Part shown: piece after piece, positions 1-8,201 of the stretch
Layout: each line of letters begins with the position of its first letter
Position numbering within the stretch: the first letter of the stretch is position 1
NCBI GenBank assembly: GCA_964393615.1
Contig: CAYMUR010000047.1
Location: forward strand, 1 to 38,946
DNA: 38,946 bases
Origin: CAYMUR01 sp964393615
Lineage (GTDB): Bacteria > Planctomycetota > Planctomycetia > Pirellulales > Pirellulaceae
Reading direction: 5' to 3'
The notes under the pieces: model-generated
The model's input: only the letters and a program-made list of their open reading frames with translations
Told to the model about the DNA's origin: nothing
Database searches by the model: none
Translations under genes and position numbers: made by a program

Positions 1-2
1 AC

Positions 3-935
3 GCACCCATTCAAACCTCGCACAGCGGTAGGTTGGAGCTGGCACGTTGGATCGCAAAAAAAGACCATCCACTTACCTGGCGAGTGATCGTCAATCGACT
101 CTGGAAAGGACATTTTGGCAAAGGAATCGTAGCGACTAGTGGCAATTTCGGCATGCTGGGTGCCCGGCCAACCCACCCGAAATTATTGGATTGGATGAGC
201 CACCAGCTGACCATCAACAACGGTTCCCTGAAAAAATTTCAGCGGATGTTACTCACTTCCAGTACCTTCGCCCAAGCACATGTCGTTAACCCTCAGGCGG
301 CGAAAGCGGATCCAGAAAATCACTGGTTGTGGCGGATGCCTCGCCGACGATTGGAAGCTGAACCATTGCGCGATTCCCTTTTGGCAATCAGTGGCCGCCT
401 GGACCGTCAGCTTGGAGGGACTTTTAAGGATTGGTATGTGCCTTATGTGGACACGGTCGACACAAAGCGTGGCCTGATTGCACTCGCCAAACCGTCGAGC
501 ACGATCGCTGCTTACGACTCTGGGAGACGAAGTGTTTACTTGCCTATTTCGAGAAATCAACTTTTTGAATTCTTTTCCTTGTTCGACTATACGGACCCAA
601 GCGCGATGATGGCCGACCGCGTTGAATCAACAGTGGCTCCCCAATCACTGTTTCTGCTTAATAATGAAATAGTCCGTCGCGAAGCGTTACACTTCGCACG
701 TCGCTTGTTATCCAATAACGACAATCAGGACACTCAACGGCTGCAGCAGGCCACCCGCATGGCATTGGCCAGGGAGGCTCACGAAAAGGAAGTACTCGAG
801 GGACTCAATTTTTTGCAGGAATATATTAATCATCGACAACAAAATGGTGTCGATGCCGAGCAAAGCAGACTCGACGCCTGGCAAAGTTATTGCCAGCTGT
901 TGTTTTGCCAAAATGAATTTTTATATATTGAATGA
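3..935 (+). CDS. DUF1553 C-terminal part of a PSD1-type protein (5' end outside window)
   Basis: The reading frame is open from base 3 with no stop, so the gene starts upstream; the first internal start-like codon (TTG at 33) sits inside the domain and is not the real start. The visible part is the DUF1553 region of planctomycete PSD1 proteins: SGRLELARWIA, VNRLWKGHFGKGIV, THPKLLDWM, then RRRLEAEPLRDSLLAISGRLD and RRSVYLPISRN. Full-length relatives carry an upstream DUF1549 domain and often an N-terminal cytochrome-like PSC1 domain, which cannot be seen here. These proteins are exported; their biochemical role is unknown. The stop lies 34 nt before a DUF1501 gene, the standard partner, so the two are probably cotranscribed. 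Family call is firm; function is open. Confidence 0.9.
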   Translation, partial: APIQTSHSGRLELARWIAKKDHPLTWRVIVNRLWKGHFGKGIVATSGNFGMLGARPTHPKLLDWMSHQLTINNGSLKKFQRMLLTSSTFAQAHVVNPQAAKADPENHWLWRMPRRRLEAEPLRDSLLAISGRLDRQLGGTFKDWYVPYVDTVDTKRGLIALAKPSSTIAAYDSGRRSVYLPISRNQLFEFFSLFDYTDPSAMMADRVESTVAPQSLFLLNNEIVRREALHFARRLLSNNDNQDTQRLQQATRMALAREAHEKEVLEGLNFLQEYINHRQQNGVDAEQSRLDAWQSYCQLLFCQNEFLYIE

Positions 936-969
936 TCCCAAAAGCGAGTCGCCCTCTTTTTTGCAAGGG

Positions 970-2430
970 ATGAAAAACATGGGAAATACAGCACGGCACC
1001 AATCCGCTTATGAATCTCTTTCGCGCCGCGATGCGCTGCAACGCGTCGGATGTGGATTCGGTTTCACCGCACTGGCAAGCCTCACCGCATTAGAAGCAAA
1101 CGCAGCAATCGAAAACGCCTCAAGGTATACCAATCCCTTGGCCCCCAAGCCGGGACATCACCCGGCCCGTGCAAAACGAGTCATTGTTCTCTTTCTGCAT
1201 GGTGGAGTTTCACACATTGATTCTTTCGATCCCAAACCGAAACTTACCGAGCTTCATGGTCAACCAAGTCCGATCGAGAAACCAAAATTCAATTTTGCAC
1301 CGACGGGAAATCTGCTCAAGAGTCCCTGGAAGTTCAAAAAATATGGTGAATGCGGAATGGAAGTCAGCGAATTGTTTCCGGAAATCGGTTCGATCGTGGA
1401 TGACATTGCTTTTATTCGTTCCATGCAATCTGACTTCGTGGCGCACGGCGGTGCCTCGCTTCAATTATTTACCGGTGATGGCATCATGGTCCGGCCAAGC
1501 ATGGGAGCTTGGGCACTTTATGGACTGGGAAGTGAAAATCAGGACTTGCCTGGATTCATTTCAATTTGTCCCACGGTTCACCACGGCGGTGCCCAGCATT
1601 ATGGAACGTCGTTCCTTCCAGCCGTCTATCAAGGGACGGCGATTGGCGACTCCGTCGTACCGCTCAAATCACAGGCTGGTATCAAAAATCTCGATCCAGC
1701 CGAGCAAGAAGCTACCCTCCAACGCCGCCAACTAGATCTTTTGGCGGAACGTAATCGACGCCACGCAACCCAAACCAGCCGTGACCTACGACTTGAAGCT
1801 CGAATCCAAGCTTTTGAACTTGCCTATCGCATGCAAATGCAGGCCCCCGAAGTCTTAGACCTTTCGGGCGAAACCAAGGAAACTCTGGAACTGTACGGAA
1901 TTAACCAAAGCCCAACCGATGACTATGGACGCGCTTGCCTGGTAGCTCGTCGTCTTTCTGAGCGCGGAGTACGCTTCATTCAAGTCACACATGGACTGCC
2001 AAAGGCATATTGGGACGCACATGGAGGTCTGCGGGGTAACCACAGCGGGAATGCGAAAAAGGCGGATAAACCGATCGCGGCCCTGGTAAAGGATCTCAAG
2101 CAACGTGGCTTACTACAAGATACATTGGTAATATTCGCTACCGAGTTTGGGCGCACACCAGCCGCGCAAGGCGACGATGGCCGCGACCATCATCCACACG
2201 CCTATACGATGTGGATGGCTGGTGGTGGTGTACGAGGAGGAACTGTCTACGGCGCCACGGATGAATTGGGTTATTATGTGGCCGAAAACCGCGTGCACAC
2301 CCACGATTTCCATGCAACGATATTACACCTCATGGGAATCGATCATACGCAACTGACCTACCGTTACAGTGGGCGCGATTTTCGACTGACCGATGTGCAT
2401 GGAAATGTTGTCCATTCAATCATCAGTTAG
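970..2430 (+). CDS. DUF1501 domain-containing exported protein
   Basis: About 486 aa, usual for DUF1501, a branch of the alkaline phosphatase/sulfatase superfamily found in nearly all planctomycetes with no proven substrate. The N-terminus has a Tat-type signal: SRRDALQRVG followed by a hydrophobic stretch ending near ALEANA. Family motifs are in order: HGGVSHIDSFDPKP near the N-terminus, a conserved middle with ARRLSERGVRFIQ, then FATEFGRTP, DGRDHHPHAYTMW, AGGGVRGGTVYGATDE and a C-terminal RLTDVHGNVV. I chose ATG 970 (next ATG at 979) because longer starts in the same frame lie inside the upstream gene. It follows a PSD1 gene by 34 nt, the same order as in the two minus-strand pairs later in this window. 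Confidence 0.92.
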   Translation: MKNMGNTARHQSAYESLSRRDALQRVGCGFGFTALASLTALEANAAIENASRYTNPLAPKPGHHPARAKRVIVLFLHGGVSHIDSFDPKPKLTELHGQPSPIEKPKFNFAPTGNLLKSPWKFKKYGECGMEVSELFPEIGSIVDDIAFIRSMQSDFVAHGGASLQLFTGDGIMVRPSMGAWALYGLGSENQDLPGFISICPTVHHGGAQHYGTSFLPAVYQGTAIGDSVVPLKSQAGIKNLDPAEQEATLQRRQLDLLAERNRRHATQTSRDLRLEARIQAFELAYRMQMQAPEVLDLSGETKETLELYGINQSPTDDYGRACLVARRLSERGVRFIQVTHGLPKAYWDAHGGLRGNHSGNAKKADKPIAALVKDLKQRGLLQDTLVIFATEFGRTPAAQGDDGRDHHPHAYTMWMAGGGVRGGTVYGATDELGYYVAENRVHTHDFHATILHLMGIDHTQLTYRYSGRDFRLTDVHGNVVHSIIS

Positions 2431-2918
2431 TGACCGCCGGTGCAAAATTCGAGGACGTAGCGACTAGCTCCTCGCCTGTTTGCTTTCCGCGACTGATTGG
2501 TAGCTATGGTGACGGCCAGTTGTACTGACCCAGCAACACTTCTTACAATTCACTCAGGAGATGAGGGGGCGTCTGTCCTTGTTAGCCGCTGGTGATCGCC
2601 GAATCCGACAAGTCTGTAACGAAACATTTCTGTAGGAGAGTACTGCCAGGGTCAGCGCTGATAGGTAGCCCCACGCATCAAAAGGAACCGACTTTTCTGA
2701 TTTCACACTCTCATCAAGTATCAGAAAACACATCACTTGAGACTTTACAACATGTCCAGAAACCGTGTAACATTTTTTAGAACCTGTGCGAAAACTAACC
2801 TTCTGAACGCCTGGTACAACAAACCATGCTGTTGTTGTGACCCGAAAGACCAAACTACTTATGGCTAGCAACTCAGTAACCGCCGCCACACAATACAATC
2901 GATAAAACAGCGCTGACC
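2431..2918. other. Spacer without recognisable gene
   Basis: The 488 bp between the DUF1501 gene and the dadA-like gene hold no convincing coding frame. A weak inverted repeat, TTTTCTGAT at 2693-2701 and ATCAGAAAA at 2720-2728 with an 18-nt loop, is visible but has no T-tract. A 126-codon minus-strand frame across the spacer has no recognisable motif and is left out. Confidence 0.5.
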
Positions 2919-4178
2919 ATGTCTTTAACATCACAAAAAAATCAGCAACAAATCGCGGTGATCGGCGGTGGAGTCGTTGGAATTTGCTGCGGCTTGTGTT
3001 TACAACGCGACGGCCACCAAGTCACGATTTTTGAACCTGATGGTCCTGGCGAAGGTTGTAGTAGTGGAAATGCGGGCCAGTTTGTTACGGGATACTGTGT
3101 TCCCGTTGGACTACCTGGCATCATCAAACAGGTTCCAACGATGCTCATGGACCCGCTGAGCCCACTTACTATTCGCTGGCGATACTTGCCACATTTAACA
3201 CCCTGGTTGTTGCGATTTATGGCTGCCAGCCGCGCGAATCGAGTGCACGCAATTTCGGATGCACTTTATGCGCTTAACAGGAACGCATTGATCGATTTTG
3301 CTCCACTCCTTCAACAAGCAGGAGCAGAACACCTGGTCATCACTAATGGCAGGATGGATCTTTACCGGTCCCACAAAAATTTTCGGAAAGCACACGCAAA
3401 ATTTGACCTACTGAATTGCCACGGCGTCCAGGTCGAAATGCTCGACAAACAGCGGATTGGCGAATTAGAGCCAGCACTAGCAAGTCACTACAACTATGGA
3501 GCATTTTATCCTGAAACGGCGCATACGACTGATCCCCTCCGTTTATGTCAAATGTTAGCAGAAGATTTTGTACGTCATGGTGGTCGAATTTTGCACGAAA
3601 AAGCAATCGCTTTTCCAATCCATTCGGTGGATTCTACAACCGTTCAAACCAATGTCGCTGGACACCCTGTTCAGCATGTCGTATTGACGGCTGGTGCTTA
3701 CTCCGGTCCACTCGCAGCCAAACTGGGAACCCATTTGCCACTTGAGGCTGAACGCGGATACCACGTCATGTTACCTCAAGCCAACGTTGAGCTTAGCCGC
3801 ACTGTGGTGGACGGTGATATGTACTTCGGATTGACTCCCATGCAAGGTGGTATACGCCTGGCGGGAACGGTCGAGTTAGCCAGTGTGAACGCTGCCCCCA
3901 ATTTCAATCGTGCCAACAATTTACTGTCTGCCGCTAAAAAAACTTTTCCCAATCTCAATGACGAAGGCTCGACCCAATGGATGGGGTGCCGACCTTCAAT
4001 GCCTGACTCGTTACCGGTCATTGGCCGGTCACCAGTTCATCGATCAGTTTATTTTGCCTTCGGCCACGGCCATCTCGGTCTCACGGGTGCTGCGACGACA
4101 GGCAAAATTATCGCAGATCTCATTTCCGACCGCCCGCCAGAAATTGACATTACTCCTTTTCGTGCGGACCGATTCTAA
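2919..4178 (+). CDS. dadA: D-amino acid dehydrogenase-like FAD-dependent oxidoreductase (DAO/DadA family)
   Basis: A 419-aa protein of the DAO superfamily, which oxidises D-amino acids (or glycine/sarcosine-type amines) to 2-imino acids using FAD and passes electrons to the respiratory chain. An N-terminal Rossmann dinucleotide-binding motif, AVIGGGVVGICCG, lies at about residues 13-25, followed by the acidic end of strand 2 (VTIFEP) and GCSSGNAGQF, which is typical of DadA. A C-terminal FAD-contacting motif reads GCRPSMPDSLPVIGRSP and ends with FGHGHLGLTGAATTGKIIADL. Length matches DadA (about 410-430 aa). The start ATG 2919 is followed directly by the Rossmann strand; no strong ribosome binding site is visible. 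The gene converges on a RidA-family gene that could deal with its imine product. Exact substrate is not determinable. Confidence 0.88.
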   Translation: MSLTSQKNQQQIAVIGGGVVGICCGLCLQRDGHQVTIFEPDGPGEGCSSGNAGQFVTGYCVPVGLPGIIKQVPTMLMDPLSPLTIRWRYLPHLTPWLLRFMAASRANRVHAISDALYALNRNALIDFAPLLQQAGAEHLVITNGRMDLYRSHKNFRKAHAKFDLLNCHGVQVEMLDKQRIGELEPALASHYNYGAFYPETAHTTDPLRLCQMLAEDFVRHGGRILHEKAIAFPIHSVDSTTVQTNVAGHPVQHVVLTAGAYSGPLAAKLGTHLPLEAERGYHVMLPQANVELSRTVVDGDMYFGLTPMQGGIRLAGTVELASVNAAPNFNRANNLLSAAKKTFPNLNDEGSTQWMGCRPSMPDSLPVIGRSPVHRSVYFAFGHGHLGLTGAATTGKIIADLISDRPPEIDITPFRADRF

Positions 4179-4589
4179 ACCAGGACAACACAAACCACTG
4201 GCCACTAGCATTCGTTCTGGTGCTATCACTGATCACACCCCAGGCAAATTCTTAAAAAAAGAATCCGATCTGCACCTTGCATCGTTACGATCAAACCTAC
4301 TAGTCATTGACAGTCGTCCGTCGCTTTTCACCGGGGTCTGCATGGGATCGCCGAACTTTTGCTGGACACCTATTTTGCCTGCTTCCTCCTCGGCAATAGC
4401 AATCCGACCACGACGCATCTCAGTAAGGAAGCCATCGTCTCACTGTCCGGCTACTCAAGGCGACGCTTGTCCCCTGGTTCCGCATTGCATACCCCTTTCA
4501 GCGACCTCGCCAGATCCCGGTCGAGAACGCTCCTTCCATACGCCATTAGCATTAGACAGTCACCACCGGTGAGCAACGTGTCATTGCTG
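4179..4589. other. Convergent spacer between dadA-like and ridA-like genes
   Basis: About 410 bp between two genes pointing at each other. Several short frames cross it on both strands, but none has a recognisable motif or a clear ribosome binding site. No strong terminator hairpin with a T-run was seen. Confidence 0.45.
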
Positions 4590-4961
4590 TTATTCCTCGG
4601 GAAATTCCGCGACAAACCCCGCCTCCACCAGCATACCCGCCTGGAGCTGGACGCCATAACAACGCCGATTTGGTGGATGCGTTCCAAAGTATTCCTTCCA
4701 AACCTCGTTCACCTGTCCCACATCTCGTAGAACATCTTGCAGGTAGATACGAGCAGAACAGATGTTGGTCCGTTCTAACCCAGCCTCATCAAGAATTTCG
4801 TCCAATTGTCGGAATATTTCACGCATTTCCGCCCCCGCACCTCCAGCGACGGGCTTTGATTCACCGGGTGGCATAGCGACTAATACGGTTTCGAGAACTT
4901 TGCCGCTGTGGATTACGGCGGAACTGAAAGGTGTGACATCGTTGGATCGTATGAATTGCAT
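4590..4961 (-). CDS. ridA: RidA/YjgF/UK114 family protein (probable imine deaminase)
   Basis: A 123-aa protein of the Rid family, small trimeric enzymes that hydrolyse reactive 2-aminoacrylate and other enamines/imines to ketoacids and ammonia. Family features are IREIF-like EMREIFRQLDEILDEAG in the middle, then ICSARIYLQDV and VWKEYFG, and a C-terminal PPNRRCYGV...LVEAGFVAEF. The family's substrate-binding Arg and catalytic Glu appear to match R99 (or R100) and E113, so activity is plausible, though the loop between them seems one residue shorter than in E. coli RidA (from memory). The gene faces the dadA-like gene across about 410 bp. Start ATG 4961 gives the usual length. Confidence 0.9.
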   Translation of the reverse strand: MQFIRSNDVTPFSSAVIHSGKVLETVLVAMPPGESKPVAGGAGAEMREIFRQLDEILDEAGLERTNICSARIYLQDVLRDVGQVNEVWKEYFGTHPPNRRCYGVQLQAGMLVEAGFVAEFPEE

Positions 4962-5134
4962 TATTATCTCACAGGAAAAAAGAACAGTTGCCTGACAAAC
5001 ATGGTTCGGTACTCGCTAACATACAACATCCACCTGTCACAAGTCACCCATCCATCTTTTAAGATTTTCCCCAACACATCTCGCTCCGCTTCAGGGAACG
5101 ACCTCCGGCTTCTCGGCTAGAACCTGGGCGGAAA

Positions 5135-5665
5135 GTGTTGCGGAACAATGAAAATGAAGACGGAGAGAACGTCCCTCCATTTTACATCTTCCTCCCGTCA
5201 ACAGAACCCGACCGGAACAGCTGGCAAACCGAAATTCTGGCAACGGGGTTGCATGCCGTTGTTGACATTTGCTTGAGCCCTGACGGATCCTTTTTCGTAA
5301 CCGATCATCAAGGCCATTGGAATCCCCAAAACCGCATCCATTGAGTCCGCAAAGAAAAGTTTTATAGAAGAATGATGATCACTTTTTCGGAATCTTAGAC
5401 CTTCCTTTGGCCATAGACCACCACATGGATGCCGTACACAGATGATCCCTGAAACCGTATCCACAAACTATGGTTCTCAACAGTTTAACGAACACGATTT
5501 GACCATGAAAGATTTTATTCTTCGGCGGATGGCAAAACCGTGTTTCTCAAAATCCCTGGAATGGAACCAACATGGTGTATGGCGATCCACATTTCCATTA
5601 AAACAGGTAAGAGATAAAATATTGATGGCTAGATTCGCAATGCGATTCACCGCCTGAACCCATAA
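5135..5665 (+). pseudogene. Decayed PVC-type membrane-bound dehydrogenase/heme-binding family gene
   Basis: One reading frame (codons beginning at 5342, 5345 and so on) keeps family signatures but is broken by seven premature stops, at 5342, 5396, 5414, 5450, 5486, 5615 and 5630; the natural stop is at 5663. Before the first stop it reads ILATGL, SPDGSFFVTDHQGHWNP and NRIH; the stop TGA at 5342 falls where relatives have Trp (NRINWV), and VRKEKFY follows. Further on come SADGKTVFLKIPGMEP and, at the end, IRNAIHRLNP, resembling the C-terminal NTIH segment of PVC sugar-dehydrogenase-like proteins. The stretch between the two conserved parts is far shorter than in intact relatives as I remember them, so an internal deletion is likely. 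The 5' limit is uncertain; recognisable homology starts near 5222. Confidence 0.72.
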
Positions 5666-5992
5666 CTATCAACTATTTTTTTCAACCTTTTTCACGCCAT
5701 ATCGCATTCTGATGACTCGCACCGGTAACCGTTTCATCATGCGCCTGGCATGTGACAACGTCCATTCTGCTAATTTTTTGTACACCAGTATCGCCTTCTG
5801 CATGCAACCTGGATGAATCGTCTTTTCCTTTGATCAGCCATACGTTTATCATTCAATTAGAGTGGCTCGAATTCCACAAATTCATTAACTCGAACACTGT
5901 ATTGAGATCTACCCTAAACCGGAGCAACCCACTCAAAAGGACCATCGTGATTTCAAGCGACACTGGACCGTTTGATGGGTTGGTCAACATCG

Positions 5993-6002
5993 NNNNNNNN
6001 NN
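5993..6002. other. Assembly gap (10 N)
   Basis: A run of exactly ten N, a conventional scaffold placeholder, just inside the start of the helicase gene. The 13-mer ATTTCAAGCGACA occurs both before it (5950-5962) and immediately after it (6003-6015), suggesting two contig ends that overlap. Confidence 0.98.
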
Positions 6003-7886
6003 ATTTCAAGCGACAATCATTTTCAGAAATTAATCCACTGGCTCGAACTGGAATCCGATGCACAAACAAAACAGATCGAGGAACGGAGGCAACAGGGAAC
6101 CAGGCAAGATGCTGAAAAGTCGGGCCAAACAATAATAGATCTTGTCATCATAGAAACCGAACCGGGACTGGGAGGGCGGACTCTGCTGACTTTTGCAAAA
6201 CGCAACCGCACCGTCGAGTTACCATGGAGTCGTTTGCGCGTCGGATCACCCGTTTTGCTTACGCCCGAGGACATAGCAGGCGATTCAAAACAGGGAGTCA
6301 TCTGCACTCGTCGTCGGAACTCGCTCCAGGTATCCATCGACCAATGGCCAGAAGGAAATCGTTTCCGGATCGATTTATTGCCGGATGAGATTACTCGTAA
6401 ACGCCAAGAAGCCGCATTACGATCGGTAGAAAAAGCACGAGGACGAACGGGAGATTTGCGAAAAGTTTTACTCGGTGAACGCGAACCACGGTTCGATGAA
6501 CTGCCCAAATGCACTTTCAGCGCAGACCTGAATTCATCACAGCAGGATGCGGTTCAATTTGCTCTCGCTGCCCAGGATCTGGCGATTATCCATGGTCCGC
6601 CAGGTACCGGAAAGACAACGACTGTCGTCGAATTAATTTGTCAGGCAATCGACCAGGGTCAAAAAATACTCGCCTGCGCCCCAAGTAATACGGCCGTCGA
6701 CAATCTGCTAAAACGGTTAATTGCCGCAGATCGTAAGGTCGTACGCATTGGACATCCGGCTCGTGTGGATAAACAGCTGCAACATTTTACGCTTGACTAT
6801 CAAGTGGCCCAAAGCGAATTGATGGACATTGTGCGCCATATGCTACGCGAGGCGGAAATTCTGCTACGAAAAACGGAACGATTCACACGTGCAAAACCGT
6901 TGCCCGGCGCACGACAGGAAATGCGCCGAGAAGCGCGACGGCTGAAATCTGATGCCCGGCTACTCGAACAAAATGCCGTGGAAGCGGTTCTAGATCAGTC
7001 CGACGTCGTCTGTGCGACGACGTCTTTCAGCGAAGAACTACTCACTGACCGTCAGTTTGATCTGGCAATTGTTGATGAAGCTTGCCAGAGTACGGAACCT
7101 GGTTGTTGGATCCCAGTCCTACGTGCCAAGAAACTAGTGTTGGCTGGCGATCATTATCAGTTGCCACCTACCGTTCTGTCGTCCGAGGCAACACGAGAAG
7201 GTTTCACAACAAGTCTGCTGGAACGTCTTGTTTCCCATTACGAAGACTTGGTAACGAGGCGATTAAATGTTCAATATCGAATGCATGCGAACATCATGCA
7301 GTTTTCCTCGCAGCAGTTTTACGGGGGTTCGCTCTATGCGGATGAGACCGTTGCAGCTCACCTGCTTCACGAACTCCCCCACGTCACATGTTCGCCATTG
7401 AACATCCAGGCAGTCACTTTTATCGATACCGCCGGAGCAGATTGGGAAGAAGAGTTAGACCCAGCTGGAGAAAGCAAACTGAATCCCAAAGAAGGCGAGT
7501 TGGTACTTCACAAAGTTCAACAACTGCACGCGACAGGTTTAGACCTAAAGGATATGGCTGTGATTGCACCCTATGCAGCACAAGTTCGCTGGCTTCGTCA
7601 ACATTGCAATTCCGACGATCTGGAAATTAATACGGTGGACGGTTTCCAGGGACGAGAAAAAGAAGCCGTATTCATCTCATGTGTACGGTCTAACTCGACA
7701 GGCGAAATAGGGTTCCTGGGCGACCAACGCCGCATGAACGTAGCACTGACACGAGCCCGTAGAAAACTGATCGTCGTGGGGGACAGCGCGACACTTGGTG
7801 GGCACGAGTTCTACTCTGCCATGCTGTCCTACTTCGAGTCCATCGGTGCCTACCATTCTGTTTGGAATGAAGATCTTCATATTTAA
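6003..7886 (+). CDS. Superfamily 1 DNA/RNA helicase, UPF1/IGHMBP2-like (5' end in assembly gap)
   Basis: The frame is open from the end of the N gap, giving about 627 residues. Counting from there, a coiled N-terminal segment leads into an SF1 helicase core: Walker A GPPGTGKTTT at about 198-207, motif Ia ACAPSNTAVDNLL, Walker B VDEACQ near 357, motif III GDHYQLPPT, motif IV NVQYRMH, motif V TVDGFQGREKEAVFISCVRS and motif VI RRMNVALTRAR. This set is characteristic of UPF1-like ATP-dependent helicases that unwind RNA or DNA. The real start is probably GTG at 5947, preceded by AAAGGA at 5936-5941, because the codons after that GTG repeat at the right edge of the gap in the helicase frame. Which nucleic acid it acts on is unknown. 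It stands alone between a pseudogene and a Cys-rich gene. Confidence 0.93.
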   Translation: MSSDNHFQKLIHWLELESDAQTKQIEERRQQGTRQDAEKSGQTIIDLVIIETEPGLGGRTLLTFAKRNRTVELPWSRLRVGSPVLLTPEDIAGDSKQGVICTRRRNSLQVSIDQWPEGNRFRIDLLPDEITRKRQEAALRSVEKARGRTGDLRKVLLGEREPRFDELPKCTFSADLNSSQQDAVQFALAAQDLAIIHGPPGTGKTTTVVELICQAIDQGQKILACAPSNTAVDNLLKRLIAADRKVVRIGHPARVDKQLQHFTLDYQVAQSELMDIVRHMLREAEILLRKTERFTRAKPLPGARQEMRREARRLKSDARLLEQNAVEAVLDQSDVVCATTSFSEELLTDRQFDLAIVDEACQSTEPGCWIPVLRAKKLVLAGDHYQLPPTVLSSEATREGFTTSLLERLVSHYEDLVTRRLNVQYRMHANIMQFSSQQFYGGSLYADETVAAHLLHELPHVTCSPLNIQAVTFIDTAGADWEEELDPAGESKLNPKEGELVLHKVQQLHATGLDLKDMAVIAPYAAQVRWLRQHCNSDDLEINTVDGFQGREKEAVFISCVRSNSTGEIGFLGDQRRMNVALTRARRKLIVVGDSATLGGHEFYSAMLSYFESIGAYHSVWNEDLHI

Positions 7887-8164
7887 TGAAAACAACGTTT
7901 CGATCTGAAGCGATTTACTATTCCGCAAACATGACTCCGACCCCCGCCCGAAATGGTTCCCGTCACACGTTTGTGGCATTCATTTTTTCTTGTTGCAAAT
8001 CTCACTCCGCCGGAGGGCATGGCTCGAAAAAGGACCTTTTTCCTTGTTTTATCTCTTTTCGTGCACCATTTTCAAAGAATACTTGAGGCATGGTGATACC
8101 TGACTTGCCACCTCACAGACTCATTAGTACACCATACAATTCCACCCGTTTTGGATGTGAATGC
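7887..8164. other. Spacer before the Cys-rich gene
   Basis: No supported gene between the helicase stop and the promoter-like sequence at 8165. One short frame beginning right after the helicase stop has no recognisable motif. Confidence 0.45.
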
Positions 8165-8193
8165 TTGACGTGCTGTTCGTCAAAATCCATAAT
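8165..8193 (+). promoter_or_regulatory. Candidate sigma-70-like promoter with overlapping inverted repeat
   Basis: TTGACG (8165-8170) and CATAAT (8188-8193) are separated by exactly 17 nt; each hexamer matches five of six bases of the bacterial consensus. The -35 hexamer is also the left arm of a 6-bp inverted repeat, TTGACG and CGTCAA (8178-8183), a possible operator. The first ATG of the downstream frame is at 8202, only 8 nt past the -10, which would make the transcript nearly leaderless unless translation starts later. Planctomycete promoters are poorly defined, so this is a prediction. Confidence 0.4.
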
Positions 8194-8201
8194 TATTACT
8201 T

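Noticed and set aside
844..969. Longer N-terminus for the first DUF1501 protein
   Set aside because: It would overlap the end of the PSD1 gene by about 90 bp in another frame and would put 40 unlikely residues before the Tat signal.
2554..2934. 126-codon minus-strand frame in the spacer before the dadA-like gene
   Set aside because: No recognisable motif or ribosome binding site, it overlaps the dadA-like start, and its residue make-up looks like chance reading of non-coding DNA.
4233..4589. Antisense frame downstream of the ridA-like gene
   Set aside because: No motif and no ribosome binding site; a possible old remnant but nothing identifiable.
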